NCBI GenBank assembly: GCA_010015655.1
Contig: ML976700.1
Location: forward strand, 393,008 to 457,007
Direction: 5' to 3'
DNA length: 64,000 nt
From: Bimuria novae-zelandiae CBS 107.79
Taxonomy: Eukaryota > Ascomycota > Dothideomycetes > Pleosporales > Didymosphaeriaceae
Below the pieces are notes generated by a model, which was not told the DNA's origin, did not search any database, and saw nothing but the letters and a program-made list of their open reading frames with translations. Each line of letters begins with the position of its first letter. The stretch's first letter is position 1. Position numbers and translations under genes: made by a program. Shown here piece after piece: positions 33,711 to 47,300 of this stretch.

Positions 33711-36700
33711 TCTAGGCCCGCAGGAAGAGACTAGGACAGAGATATTATTATAACTAATAAAGCCTAATAGTATAAAAAGAAGAACGGCAAGGGAAAATAG
33801 CTATATAGACTAAAGAAGAGTTACTAGGGCAAGAACAGTATCTCGTAGGAAGAGCGAGAACGGAGGTTTAAAAACAAAGCCTACCTCTAATATAGTAAGC
33901 TAGGCTACTTCGCTAAAGACTACAACAATTAGGAAACTAAAGTTAATATAACTAACCTCCTACGAGTGGCTATGGCCACCCTTACGCTAGTAGAAGCCAA
34001 CGGAGTGGATCTTATACAGAAGATCCTAGAGCTAATAAAAGAGGAAGAGAAACAAAAGACCCTTCCTAAGTACTAGATTTTTTAAAGACTAGCTAATAAC
34101 ACCTACTAGATGTGTAGCAGTGCGTTACATTAATTGTCTTAGTATAAGGTAAAAGTAATTGTCTAAGGGGCACACGCATGGGACGCCTACTAGCTAGTAG
34201 AGAAACTACAGGGGCACCCAAAATAATACCTACGCCAGATTACGATACAGGAACGACATGAATACGCCAAATAGTGGCAATACACGCGTAAAGGATGCCG
34301 ATAACACTCTAGAGCTAGAGTTAGGGCCTCTTATTTTCTAGGAGGTTTAAAACACTATAGGCTAAAGCAGAGCTAGTGTAGCGTGCCTAATAATTACCAT
34401 AAGCACTTTTTAGCCTATTAGGCTAAGCACTATAAATAGAATAGTTAGCATTAATGTTTTAATATTACCTATGAGCTACACAGGTAGTAGAAGTTCGAAA
34501 CAGGCTAGTTCCCTTAGGGCTTAAACCCCCGCGACACTAGCATAATAATAGGGAATACGTAGCTAGGAAGAGACGCGGACTACTTATTAATTAGGTAAGA
34601 ATAATATAACCTATAGTGCTTCGCACACCTAAGCCTGCAAGAAGAGGCAGCCTCCTTACATAGCTATCTAGGGCATAATGTATTAGCCTAGAATAAATAC
34701 CTTACTCTAAATTGCCCGCAACATGGGAATCAAGGAGTATACAAATCTAATAAGATTAGAGAGACTTACGCCCTATATTAATAGCGATATAAGTAGCACT
34801 AAATTAAGGAAGTCTCTAAGCTATCTAAGGTCTAGGACTAAATTAAGGAAGCCAATGCCGGTTAGCCTAAAACCTTAAATAAAGGGTCTAATAATTTAAA
34901 AAACTAAATTATTACTAGGGAACGAGCCACACTAGTAATAGTGCGATTATTATAGCTTATTAAGTGGACACTTGCCAAGTCGAGAAGCGCTTAATTAAAG
35001 ACATTATAGTGCATGAACATTATGTTATAGCACTAATTAACCCAGGGGCAGACGCGTGTCTAATCGCCCTACGAGTGGTTAAGAAGTATAATATGCCATA
35101 TTATAATAAGAAAACACCGCTATAAATAGGACTCGCGGACGGGACCTAATTATAAGAATATAGTAATAATTAGCTACGCCTTAAGACGGCGCTGGTACAA
35201 GTTAACATAAAAGGCCTAGAGAGCCAACACGTCTTCACTATTACGGAGATGGGAGACATCGAAGCCATCGTTAGATACAAATGGCTAGAATAACACAATC
35301 TATAAATAGACTAGATTGAACGAACGATCCTTCCCCGGGACCTACCAGCGAAGGCTTAGGCGAGCCCTGGTAGGAGGGAAACTCCCCAACCTTAGGCGAG
35401 AAAAAGGAGTTAACTATCTAGGATATAAGAAATATCGGTATGCAAGATAGATAGAATCTTAAAGTAATACCTAGGGCGGGTGCACTGTATATAGGTCTAG
35501 GAGACTAAGATAGTCCTAGACGACCTTAGTCTACTAGAAGAATATAAGGAATTCGCAGACCTGTTTAAGGAACACGACAAGACTGTCCTACCTAAACACA
35601 AGGAGTAGGATCACGAGATACCACTAGTAGAGGGAGCTAAGCTATAGCCAGAACGCCTGAGGCCCCTTACCTATAAATAAGAAAAAGAGTTAAAAGAGCT
35701 AATATAGAAAAATCTACGCTTAGGGAAATAGTGGCCTAGTTAGAGTTCTATAGCCTTCCCTATACTCTTTATTCGCAAAAAAGACGGCAGGCTACGACTC
35801 TGTGTGGATTATAGATAGCTAAACGCTGTGATAATTAAGAATCGCTACCTATTACTACTAATAACGGAGCTCATAGATAGACTCTAAGGAGCTAAATACT
35901 TCACGAAATTCAACGTCTAGGATAAATTCCATAGGATTTAAATTACAAAAGGACACGAGTGGAAAACGGCGTTCCGCACACGATATGGCCTTTTCGAGTA
36001 CACGGTTATGCCTATAGGGCTAACCAACGCACTAGCAACCTTCTAGGAGTTAATAAATTAAGTACTATATAAATACTTAGACGTATTCTGCACGGCGTAC
36101 CTCGACGATATTTTAATATACTTACACGGAATCTTGGAAGAGCACAAAGGACATGTACGCAAAGTACTACAGAAGTTATAAGAGTATTAATTACTCCTAC
36201 ACCCTAAGAAGTGCGAGTTCCATGTCACTAAGACGGAATATTTAGGATTTGTGATATCCCGAGAAGGTGTTAAGATGGACCCAAAGAAGATCGCGATAAT
36301 AGAAGAATAGTCACTATTATAATTAGTAAAAGATATCTAGTCTTTCTTAGGCTTTACCAACTTCTATCGCAAATTTATTAGGAACTACTTAAAGATAACT
36401 ACTCCGTTGACGGAACTTATAAAAATAGGGAAATGGCGACCTCTATAAAAGGCAGAAATAGTGGCTTTTAAGCAGCTTAAACGCCTATTCCTAACGGCAC
36501 CCTTACTATAAATATACGACCTAGAGTGGCGACATCGTATCTACACGGATATATTAGACTATGCGCTAGGGGCCGTATTATTACAAGAGTGTAATAATAG
36601 TAAATATAGACCCGTCTTCTATTACGTACGCAAGCTCTTAGGAGCAGAACTAAATTATAAAATTTACAATAAGGAGTTGCTCGCAATCGTTAACTGTTTT

Positions 36701-38536
36701 AAGTAATAAGAAGCGCAGCTTAAAGGAGTAAAGCACTAAATAGAGGTCTTTTTAAATTGCCTTAACCTTACGCGCTTTATAACCACAAAGAAGCTTAATC
36801 AACAATAGGCTAAATAGTTAGAATAGATAGCGGAATTCGACTTCCGCATTACCTATTTACCTAGTAACTTAAACGCTATAGCAAACGCACTTAGCAAGCG
36901 TTTAGATCTTATAGAAAAAGACAATAAAAGTAACTATGTTATAATCCTAACCTACGCGAAGGACAGAACCCTTCGCTATAACAAGATATAACTCGCGCTA
37001 GCACTGGAAGCACAGCGCGCGGATCTTACTTATTATAGGCTAGCTATAAAAGAGATATAGGATTACGATAGGCTTAAGGACAAGAATTACTAAGCGTATA
37101 ATCTCTACTAAGCCACGAAATTAACGGCACGGGACTATTAAAACCGTATCTAGATTAGCAAGCAGATAGCTCCGCTGCTAATTAAAAAACTATATAAAGA
37201 TAAGGATTAGGGACACCTAAGGATTACCAAAACAACGCGTCGAATCGCGAACGAATATGCCATTCCTAGGCTACGCCAGGCGGTATAAAAGGTTTTAGGC
37301 AACTATTTAGCCTGTTATAAGAATAAGCCTAAGAGACATAAGCCTTATAGCCTCTTATAATCACTGCAGCCGCCCCTAAGACCATAGTTAAGCGTAACTA
37401 TGGACTTTATCGTGAAGCTACCAGCATTACTAGCACCAAGGAATAAGGATCCCTATAACTTAATCTTAGTTATAATCTATTAACTTACTAAGGAGTCGAG
37501 GTTTGTGCCAATTAGGGAAGCTATATTAGTAGAAGAACTAGCCTATATAGTGGAACGAGAACTGATATCACAGGTTAGACGACCTAACGAGTTTATCACA
37601 AACAGGGCCAAGATATTTACATTATTATACTAGACCACGTTTATAGCTAAATTAGGGATTAAGCACAAGCTCACGACGAGCTTCTCTTCTAAAATAGATA
37701 GCTAAACTAAGCGAATAAACTAAACGTTAGAATAGTATCTCCAGATGTATATAAATAAGCTTTAAGATAACTGGGTTAAGCTATTACCAATGGCCTAGCT
37801 GGCATACAATAGCGCAAGATCGGCGACTACAGGGTACTCGCCATATTACGCCAACCATGGATGTGAGTCAACGACTTACCGGGATCTATTAGACATCTAG
37901 AGCATTGCGAAGAATGCAGCTAATAAGGCTAAACTTATGCAGGACCTATATAAAACACTACACGAGAACATCGCGCGACGTAACAAATAAATAGCGCGAT
38001 AAGCAAATAAGAAAAGGATTATAGGACTAACCTTTAAGAAGGGGGATAGAGTCCTTCTCTCGCGAAAAAATCTTAAGACAACAAGGCTAAGTAAAAAACT
38101 AAATAACCTTTAAAAGGGACTATTCGAAATCTAAAAGGTTAGGGGACTAGTTAATTTCAAACTACGGCTACTTATAAATACACGGATCCACCTAGTCTTC
38201 CACAAGTTATTATTAGAACTAGCACCACCAGACGCCGAACTAGAAACCTAGCTTAAACTCAAAGATAAGGAGTACGAGGTTAAAGCCATTAGGGACCTAT
38301 AAAAAATTAGGCGTCAGTACAAGTATCTAATAAAGTAGGAAGGATAGCTAGAGAACCATAATACGTAGGAACTAGTATAAAACCTCACAAACTATAAGAC
38401 AGCGCTAGAGAGGTTCTACAAGGAATATCTAGAGGCGCCGCGACTGGATTAGTAAGAAACTTAGAAAAGTTAAAGGATACAAAAGGATTAAAAGGAATAA
38501 ATAAGTTAGCCTATAACTAGCCTAAGTTAGCCTATA

Positions 38537-38978
38537 AAGGTGCATGTAGTAATAGTTCGCGAAAGCTAGTACCCTTTAAATTCTCCTCCTATTGCTCTAA
38601 CGCCTTAATTATATTAGTAACGCGTAAGTTATACTAGGCATAGTTATACTCCTTCTCCTCTGTCTCTACTAACTCTCGCTTAAGACGCGTGGTCTTAAGA
38701 GTAGCCTAAGCTTAACGCTCTTTTACTTAAAGAAGAGTAAGATACTTTTCGCGCTTCTCCTTCTAAATACGCTCCTAATCCTTCTCGGGAATCTATAGAC
38801 TATATTTAGCATAGGCAGCGAGATAGCCCGCACACTACTTAGAAGTAGCGTTAATAAAACACCGTAACTTCTTCTTCTAATAACGCTTATAACTAGACGC
38901 TATCTCTAGGCCCTAAGCTTCCACCTTTTACGCACGAGCACGACGGGTCGCTAGAGATAAACAAGGGGTTCTTAGCAT
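38537..38978 (-). pseudogene. antisense ORF in the 3' part of Gypsy-2 (coiled-coil-like)
   Basis: On the strand opposite to gag-pol, between chromodomain and 3' LTR, one frame from ATG at 38,978 reads through about 147 codons interrupted only by TAG/TAA, each at a spot where Gln or Trp fits RIP. The readable protein is basic and Lys/Glu/Leu-rich (LKTTRLKRELVETEEKEY), as in a coiled coil. It contains CAGYLAAYAKYSL. Gypsy-1 has a similar antisense frame at 23,170-23,366, continued past the Tc1 insertion. The family is not recognised. Confidence 0.6.
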
Positions 38979-39126
38979 AGTTAGTAAGGTAAGGAAAATT
39001 AAGGAGAGGCTGCGGCCTGCCTTAGGACGTGGGGGGACGCACCTTTATAGTAATTAGCACTAACGCGCTAACGGCATAGTATAGCAAAGCAAGATATTAG
39101 GACAATAACCTTAAAGAGGGGGATAG

Positions 39127-39578
39127 TGTTACAACCACGAACCCTATAAGGATAAAGAAGCTAGACAATTACGCTAAGAAAGTAATTATTAATAAAGTAG
39201 TAAAGTTAACGGGACCTAACGGGGCGCGGGGCAGCTTAGTTAGTAGTTACGTAATAAAGTCCTGCATAAAGGGAAGTCCTATAGGACTACCGTAGTCCCT
39301 GGGACTATAGGGCCTTGGCGGGACTACGAAGAAGGAATAGGCTAGTATATAGTGTTATAACTTTCCTATTATTATTTCCTTCCTCGTAGTTAACTTATAT
39401 ATCTTCTGTGCGAGTACGTTCTCCTATACAGACTAATAGTTATCTTATTTATTATAAAATTAGATTATCTAGCCGCGCTAAGTGTCGCATTAACTTATAC
39501 TACTAAATAATCCGTGAAGCACCACGATACCTTACCGCCCTAACCCGGATCGGAACAAGGTGTGAGAGTCTCATAACA
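39127..39578 (+). repeat. Gypsy-2 3' LTR (452 bp)
   Basis: TGTTACAACC to ATAACA, followed by the TSD CTATA. Confidence 0.93.
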
Positions 39579-41369
39579 CTATAAAAGAGATAATATAAAA
39601 TTTTGCGTTAATAATAGCTAAGGAGCCTATAAGCAAGAGCTAGATTATACGTTTTATTAACTAATATAGTATTTATCTTATCTCTTAATAGGTCGCTAGT
39701 ATAGATAGTAATTACTATAACGCTAACTTAGGTAATAAATATAGCCTGTATTTTAATTTCCTAAGTAGTAAAATAAAGAAATACAACATTAAACCTTAGC
39801 ACACGTATAATATAGATAAAAAAGGATTCCTAATTAGTATTATTAGTAGATTAAAACGGGTGTTTAGCCGGCGAATATAAGAGAAAAAGGAAGTTAAAGT
39901 AGCTCTTTAAAATAGATCTTATAAATAAATTACTATTCTAGCGTATATATGCGCTAATAGCTTAGTATTACTACTAAGCCTTATTTATTAGTGTACTAAT
40001 AATAGTATATAATTAAGCTAGGTTAAGGATATTAAGGTAAGAAAGTATAATATACACGTATCCTTTTTACCCTTAGGCTAGATAAATAATAATATTAGGC
40101 TTGCCTAGCTTAAGCAGGTATTTAATCGCTATACTAAAGTAAAAGCTTAATAATCTTACTAGCTACTTATCCTTAATAGCCACAAATCTTATATTACTAT
40201 AGATTTTATTAATTACTATAATTAGAATAGAATCCTTTTAATTATACTTTTACTTTATTTAACGTATACGCTCTAGCTACTTAATATAGTACTTTTTAAG
40301 CCTCTTTTATTAGCCTACTTAGCTAAGCTTATATCCTACCTCTAAAAGAGCTAAAGTCTAATTTTAATTAAAAAAGGTAACTTCTTTCCCCTTTTTAAAA
40401 GGCCTAAATACGCTCCTTTAAAGAAGAGATAATCCTTAAGTCTTTTAATACTACTAGTATATTACCTTTTAACCTAGAGGTTATATTTAAAAGATTTAAG
40501 AAATCTACCTAGGATAATAACTAGGAATTATAAAAAAGCTTTAAGTTAGTACTAAGTAAGAATAACTAGCGTAAGCTAGATTACCTTATATAGGCTATAA
40601 AGTAATAGAGTAAGAAGGCTACGCAAAAGCTTAGTTACTTACTTTACTATATTTTTACTAAAGTTTAGCTACTTTACTATAAGAATATTAGATTAAAAGA
40701 AGCGCTTACTACTAAAAAAAAGTATAAAAAAAAAGGTTAAGCCTCTTAATCTTTAATAATATTAAGAGTACTATAGTAGGGTGGTCTTTTAATTACTAAG
40801 GAAGGTTAGGGAGGCTCGTATACACTAGTCTATAAAGGAGCAAGAAGAAAAGGAGCAGAAGCTTTAAAAAGCTAAGATAGCTAAGTTCAGAAAGGCAGCT
40901 AAGCTGTACAAGGAGAAAATTATAGAGGAGAAGCGTGTGGCGTGGGAGGCAGCCAAGGTAGCTAGGGAGCAGGAAAGGGCTAAGAAGGCAACAGAGCGCG
41001 CTCGCGAAAAGGAGGCTCGTGACACAGCAAAAGCTCTACAATCTACCTAAAAGGGTAAGAGAAAGGCGCCGCAGCCATCTACAAAGAGCAACAAGCGCCA
41101 GAAACGTGTGGTTAACGCTGTAGCTACTAAGGAGGCCTTAGGTGCCTTATTAGCAGCTCTGCCCAAGACTACGCGGCGCGGCCGCAACGTTAAGCTTCTA
41201 AGTAAATATTAGTAGCGTAGGTTAACCGCAAGCACTAATATAATACTTAATAAATAATTCTTGTAATAACAGTTACTATATGTGGCTCTATAGCTTTATT
41301 CTTAGGTAAGCTTATTTAGTGTTCCGCGATCGTTGCGGGAACATAATCGTTGCGCGCACGGACGCAGTA

Positions 41370-44300
41370 ACATGCCCGTGCGCGCAACGCCTGGATTCGC
41401 GCAACGCCCCGCCCAACACCAAAACGCGTAATCAACACCGAACTTCAACGCGATACAACTCTATCAATATGGACCCGATTCAAGCAGCGATTAAAGAATT
41501 AGAATCGCACGAGCTAGGAGATCGACTCTTGTATACAAAACTTGCAGCTAAATATAATATCGATTAATTAACGCTTAGTCGAAGACACTAAGGCCTTTAG
41601 GCCCCGCGTGAGACCTAGGCATCTCATTAGCTTAAACTTAGCCTACAATAGGAGCTAGAGCCTGTACGATATATTACTAAGCTTACTAAGTAAGGCCTAC
41701 CTCTTACGAGGGAGATAATCAGGAATTTCTTATTAGAAGTAGCCTATTAGTAGCTTAGCGAGAGCTGGGTTACTCGCTTTATTAACTAACACGAGATCTA
41801 TCTTATCTTAAAGTGGACCAGCGCTATAGATCGTACGCGCCACCTGGCTAATTCTAAGTTAAAATACTATCTCTACTTTAAGCTACTGCATTAAAAGATC
41901 ACCGAATACCACCTTAAGGCTCGAGATATATACAATATGGATAAGAAGGGCTTCTTAATTGGCTTAATAGGCAAAAGCAAGAGGATATTTAGCAGGCGTT
42001 AATAAGAGAAGAAGGAGGTTTAAGTATCTCTCTAGGATAGATCACGCAAGTTTCTAATAGTCCTAGCCTACTACTACGCTGATAGGAGCTCGCTACCTCT
42101 AGCCCTTATCTACGCAGCTGCAAAAGGAGCTATATAATTAAGTTAGGTAGAGGATATTAAGGCAGGAGAGTATGAGGTCTTTGTCTTATTATCTTTAATA
42201 GGCTAGTTAAACAATAACATAGGCCTAGCTTGGCTAGAGCAGGTGTTTAATTACTATATAAAGTAGTAATTAGGGAGATAGCGATTACTTATCCTTAATA
42301 GCTATAGATCTTATGTCACGATAGAGTTTATTAACTACTATAACTGCTATAGGATCCTCCTTATAGTCCTTCCTCTCTATTTAACCCACACGCTCTAGCC
42401 GCTTAATATAGTGCTATTTAAGCTACTCTCTTAAGCCTACTTTAACAAGCTCACCAACTATCTCTATAAGGCTTAAGGCCTTATCCTAATTAAGAAAGGA
42501 GACTTCTTCCTGCTCTTCTAGAGAGCCTGGATATCCTCCTTTACGGAGAGCCTTATATTCAGGGCGTTCAAAGCTACTAGAATCTAGTTAATAGATACCA
42601 ACGTTATCCTTCGTAGATTTGCCAGCACGCTAGAAGCTAAAAGAAGCTTATTATTAGGGCCCTCTAACAGTAATTAGAGAAAGATGGATTGGTTAGTTTA
42701 AGTTACTATTAATAATAGCCATTAATACGAGGCAAGAAAGCTACGTTTAAGCCTTTACCATCTCTTTATACACCTTCACCAACTTCTAAATTTTAAGAAC
42801 CTATTAAAATCTGTATATTTTTTATTAGATTTAATCTTAAAATTACTTAAAACCTATCTCTACGCTATCCTCTGCCCCTATAGTGCCTATAGCTAGTAAA
42901 TAATAGTATAGAAACGCCTGCGAGACTCCCCTTAGAAGCCTCTATAGTAACCCGCCCCGCCAACCTAGAGTTAGCAAAGCACCTTAATATAAGCCACCCC
43001 TTAAGGAGATAGCCACAGTAGTATATAGTAGCGATACTACGTTTTAACCTAAGTAGAGGAGTGCAGACTAGAAACGCGCCAGCTACTACTATAGTAACTA
43101 AAGCCCTAATAACCTATATCACGGCCGCCAAACAAGCTGCCGCCACCTAGGAGGCCATAATCTACACCCTAGCATAGGCTGTAGATAGCTGCCTTAATAC
43201 CTATAAGCTCCCTAAAGAGCAGGCAGTCGCTAACGCCCTTTACCAGCGCGTTATATAGGCCCTAAAAAACTCTATCTTAGCGCCAAGCCTCTTGCGTATA
43301 GACTACACTAAGAGTATTAATACTAACGCTAGCACTAGTGCTAGCGATAGTAGCTATAACTATAGTAGGGCTATAAGGCTAAAAATATAGGTAAACGTAG
43401 CTACTAGCGCGAACCCCTTAAGCATAGGATACACTACCTCTAGTAATAATTAGAGTAGCACTAAGGCTACTACTAACAGACACACTCGCTATAGTTAAAG
43501 TAATATTAAGGACCCTAGGATCCTTATCACCGTGCCTGCGCTGGAGCGGCTCTTATAGAGCTTACTATATGTAATTAGAAAGGCCATTTGCAATACGCTA
43601 GGCCTTAACCTTAGCGCCATACCTGGCGCCTTAAAGACTAGGACAGGATAGGCTGTTACCCCCGCTAATAATAAGACAAGAGACAGCCTTATAGAATAGG
43701 GAAAGAAAGATTTAATAATAAGTGCTATAGGAGGTAGCATAGCTAAGCTACTACAAAAATAGTTTAACTATGCTATACCTAACGTCCCTAGCGCGTACCG
43801 ATCCTTGCTAGGCCTAGAGGTACTAGTCACACACGATATAATAGAGGACAAGGCAGTTATACAGATAGGCTTACTACCTACTAACTATAGATAGTTAAGG
43901 CATGGCGCTAATAAAGATAGAACTATTACCTAGATTATCTCCTTTATAAAGAAAGTGTAATAATTTAGGCTCCAAGGCAGTAGTAGCGCCTTAAGGGAGA
44001 TTACTAAGACCCTAGTTATATAATAACATAACCTAGGCTACTAAGGCTACTATAACCTACTAAAATGCGTGCGCCTTCCCCGCTGTAACAACTATAGTAA
44101 GAAATAAGAGGACTATATAGGCCCCCTAGACTTAAGATACACCTATCTAGTGTAGTGCGCTAACTATCTTAGCCTATATTAGGTAAGGCATATTAACTGC
44201 CTGGTAGCGCCTCGCTAAGTTAATAAGTAAGTTATTAGGCCAACGAGGAGGGAGATAGGCATATACCACTATACTAGTTACTAGGCCTATAAGCACGCTA

Positions 44301-47300
44301 ATCGCCCGTCCCTAGGTACTAAAATAGAGGTAGTAATCGCAGCAGCCCAGGATAGCTTACTAGAGCTTTGTAATGGCCTATATAGTGCCCCTACTGCCTC
44401 TAGCTTACATTTAGCAGGCGCAGTAACAACGCTAGTAAACGCTAATAAGCAACGCAACCCAGGAATAGAGGCGTTAATAAGGCCCTCTACCTGCCTATAA
44501 CGCTCTACTTATATCCCTAGGAACCTAAATCTGGCGGCGATGTTAGCGCGCAGCGTTGCGCTACCTTAAAATTATATAGCTTTATCCTTATTAGAGAAAG
44601 ACATAAGCATAAGTAATAAGAATAATCTCTTATATTAAGCACACCCTTATAGAGATAAAGGACTCCCCTTAAGGAGCGTAATATATAGGTTAGCTAGATA
44701 AATGTAGGGCGAAGCTCGCCTAGCCATATTATAGCCCTAGAACTCGCTTTTTAAGAAGGTATCAACGTAGTATATATATAGGAGCCGGCCACGTGGCCTG
44801 GCACCCGCACCTTAAACCACCTAAGCTACTAGCTATACTTACCTATTAATAGCTAGGACAACCCCTAGCACAGGGAGATATAGAGACCTAGAGTTCTTAT
44901 TTACACGCTAAAAGGCGCATAGCTCTACATCACGACCATAGCGCCCCTGTAGGATAGGGATAGATAATAGATTTAGGTTAACAGAGTCTCTATTCTTAAT
45001 ATCTATAGGCAGCCTTAGACTACACCAGTCCTAGAGTATATTATAGGCCTTACCCCCCTAGTAAGATGCCTAGTGGGGGGAGACTTTAATACTAAGCACG
45101 ATATATTTAAGCCTAGTATTATTACCTCGTAAGGCAGCGCTAAGCTTACGCGCTAGGCCATAGTTAGTGGCATAGACTATATTAGAGAACCTGGCAGAGC
45201 CACCTATAGAGCTAGCCACGTCCTAGACCTTAGCTTCTCTAATATCGCCTTTGCTAAGACAAAGGTGCGCGACGACCTGCACTACGGCTCTAACTACGCT
45301 ACCCTAGTTATAATACTATTAGGCAGAGGCACACTAAGCTATAAATAATATTACTTTAGGCTTTTTAGAAAGAAACTTCTTCCCTTTACCTGGCTAGTCG
45401 TAATAGGTATGCCATAGCTACCCTTAATAGTAGCGGCCTCTAACCCACGCTAGGTAAAAGAGTGCGCTATAGCGCTAACCTTATTACTCTAAGATACTCT
45501 ACGTAAAACTGACTACTTAAAGAGGGACGGTAGGAAGGTAGCACCTTAGTAAATAAATAAGTGCACTAACGCCAGGCGCCTACACCTTAAGTCTAGACGG
45601 GACTATATAGGCACCTAGACCCTAGAGACTTATAGCTTTCTAACTATAATAAGAAAGGCTAAGAGATAATACTAGCAATATACTATTAATAGTGTAAAGG
45701 AGGACTCTGACCTCTTTTAAATTATAAGCTAGCATAAGCTAAAGCTAATAAGACTAGACCTACTACTGGCCTACGAGGGGCGCTATATTACTAACCCGCA
45801 GAAGAAAGCGAAGACGCTTAGACAAGCAATACTCTACTATTTTAATAATAGTAATAACCTACTAAAGGCTCTAGAACCTAACGTTTAAAAATTATAGGGC
45901 TATCACGCCCTCTCTTAGGACCTATACCTTTCCCCTAAAGAGGTTAAGCGTAATATAATAAGAGTCTTAAGCACCTTACCTAGTATAGACAGAATTACTA
46001 TCTACATGCTTACTATATGCTAGCACTATATCTAGACGTATCTTACTAGCCTATACTAGCGCTATCTAGCCCTTAGCTACTTCCCCCACGCGTGGAGGGT
46101 CGCAGAGGTCGTTATAATACCTAAGATAGGCAAAAAGGATAAATCCTCCCCTAGATTATAGAGACCTATCGCCCTGCTATCCTACCTTAGCAAGGGCCTA
46201 GAGAGAATCTTAGTAAGAAGATTTGCCAGCACTACTATGGCACACGGCATACTAAGCCCCTAACACGGGGGGGCTCTCCCTAAGAGATTAGCCATGGACC
46301 TAGTAGCCGCCTTTACACATAACGTAGAGGACGCCTTCTCTAACGGCTAGCACGTTACTATAGTTACTATAGACGTCTAAGGCGCCTTTAACGCACTTAT
46401 TAAAAATTAACTTCTATATAGGATAAAGGCCTAAGAATAGCATAATAGCGCCTTTCTAATTATAAAAAACTTCCTCTAGGACCATCGCGTCTAAGTGCAA
46501 TTAGGAGAAGCCACTATAGCGCCCTATCTAGTATAGTGCGGGACGCCGTAGGGCTTACCACTATTACTAGTGCTGTATACACTTTATCTAGTAAAGCTAC
46601 TTTAGCAAGACCCTACCAGACGCTTTAGGTACGCAGACAATATCTGCCTCTATAGGCAATCCTACTCCTTAGACTAGAACGTGGAAATGCTGGCAAAAGA
46701 TATAGGCGCTATAAATTCCTAGGGAAACACTAATTACGTGGCATTTACCCTAGAGAAACTCGAAATAATACACCTAACTAAGTAGAAAAGTAACTATTTG
46801 CTACCTATTTAGATTAACGATTAGCTTATCCTCTAACCTACACTACTAAATAAGGCGCTACGCTAGCTAGGTGTTTACTTTAATAAGAAGCTTAATTTTA
46901 AAATATATATTATTACCTACGTAGCTAAAGGACGCGTAGTCGCATAGCATATCCGTAGTCTTGCCAGGATCTAGCGTAGCCCACTAGCCAGCTTACTGCG
47001 TAAAGTAGTAATCTCATGCGTACTACTACGCCTACTATATAAAAACGAGGCCTAGTATGGAGGGCGCACGAAGCCCCCTAAGATTATAAGAGCTATATAG
47101 AACCAAAAGGTTAGTATATAACTCGGGTGGCATATCGCCGCCCTAGAAAAGGCCCTCATAATAGTAGTTAGAGGCGTTGTCCCTACCTATCGCACTACGC
47201 CTACTGCCACGCTATATAAAGACGTAGACATTCCCTTAGTAGCTATGGCACTTAAAGAGTGCAAGGCAAGGTTCGCTATACGCCTATACTATATTAATAA

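Larger units (their letters stand above)
32491..39578 (+). mobile_element. Gypsy-2, chromovirus-type LTR retrotransposon, RIP-inactivated
   Basis: 7,088 bp with two 452-bp LTRs and TSD CTATA (32,486-32,490 and 39,579-39,583). Order on the plus strand: gag about 33,000-34,080 (an intact 70-codon piece at 33,498-33,710; degraded CCHC knuckle near 33,890), protease about 35,030 (LINPGADACLI), reverse transcriptase 35,560-36,300 (AYLDDILIY near 36,100), RNase H 36,480-36,950, integrase 37,180-38,030, chromodomain 38,260-38,460 (YEVKAIRDL...NLTNYKTALERF). A polypurine tract (AAAGAGGGGGATAG) precedes the 3' LTR. Stops stand at Gln/Trp positions throughout. An extra antisense ORF lies between chromodomain and 3' LTR. 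Confidence 0.95.
32161..41367 (+). mobile_element. Pogo-A, Fot1/pogo-type DNA transposon, split by Gypsy-2
   Basis: TIRs: left 32,161-32,205 (GTCCGTGCGCGCAACGAT...) and right 41,322-41,367, the reverse complement with few differences. TA lies on both sides. The transposase begins near 32,255 with the RIP-altered start, is interrupted at 32,490, and resumes at 39,579: catalytic core with YNIDKKGFLI near 39,820, then a long basic, Glu/Lys-rich C-terminus at 40,840-41,190 that is hardly RIP-altered. Length without Gypsy-2 is 2,114 bp, near Pogo-B. Many TAG/TAA: not autonomous. Confidence 0.9.

Noticed and set aside
43495..43740. 81-codon minus-strand ORF in the LINE ORF1 region
   Set aside because: Chance antisense frame; the plus strand carries the element's coding sense.
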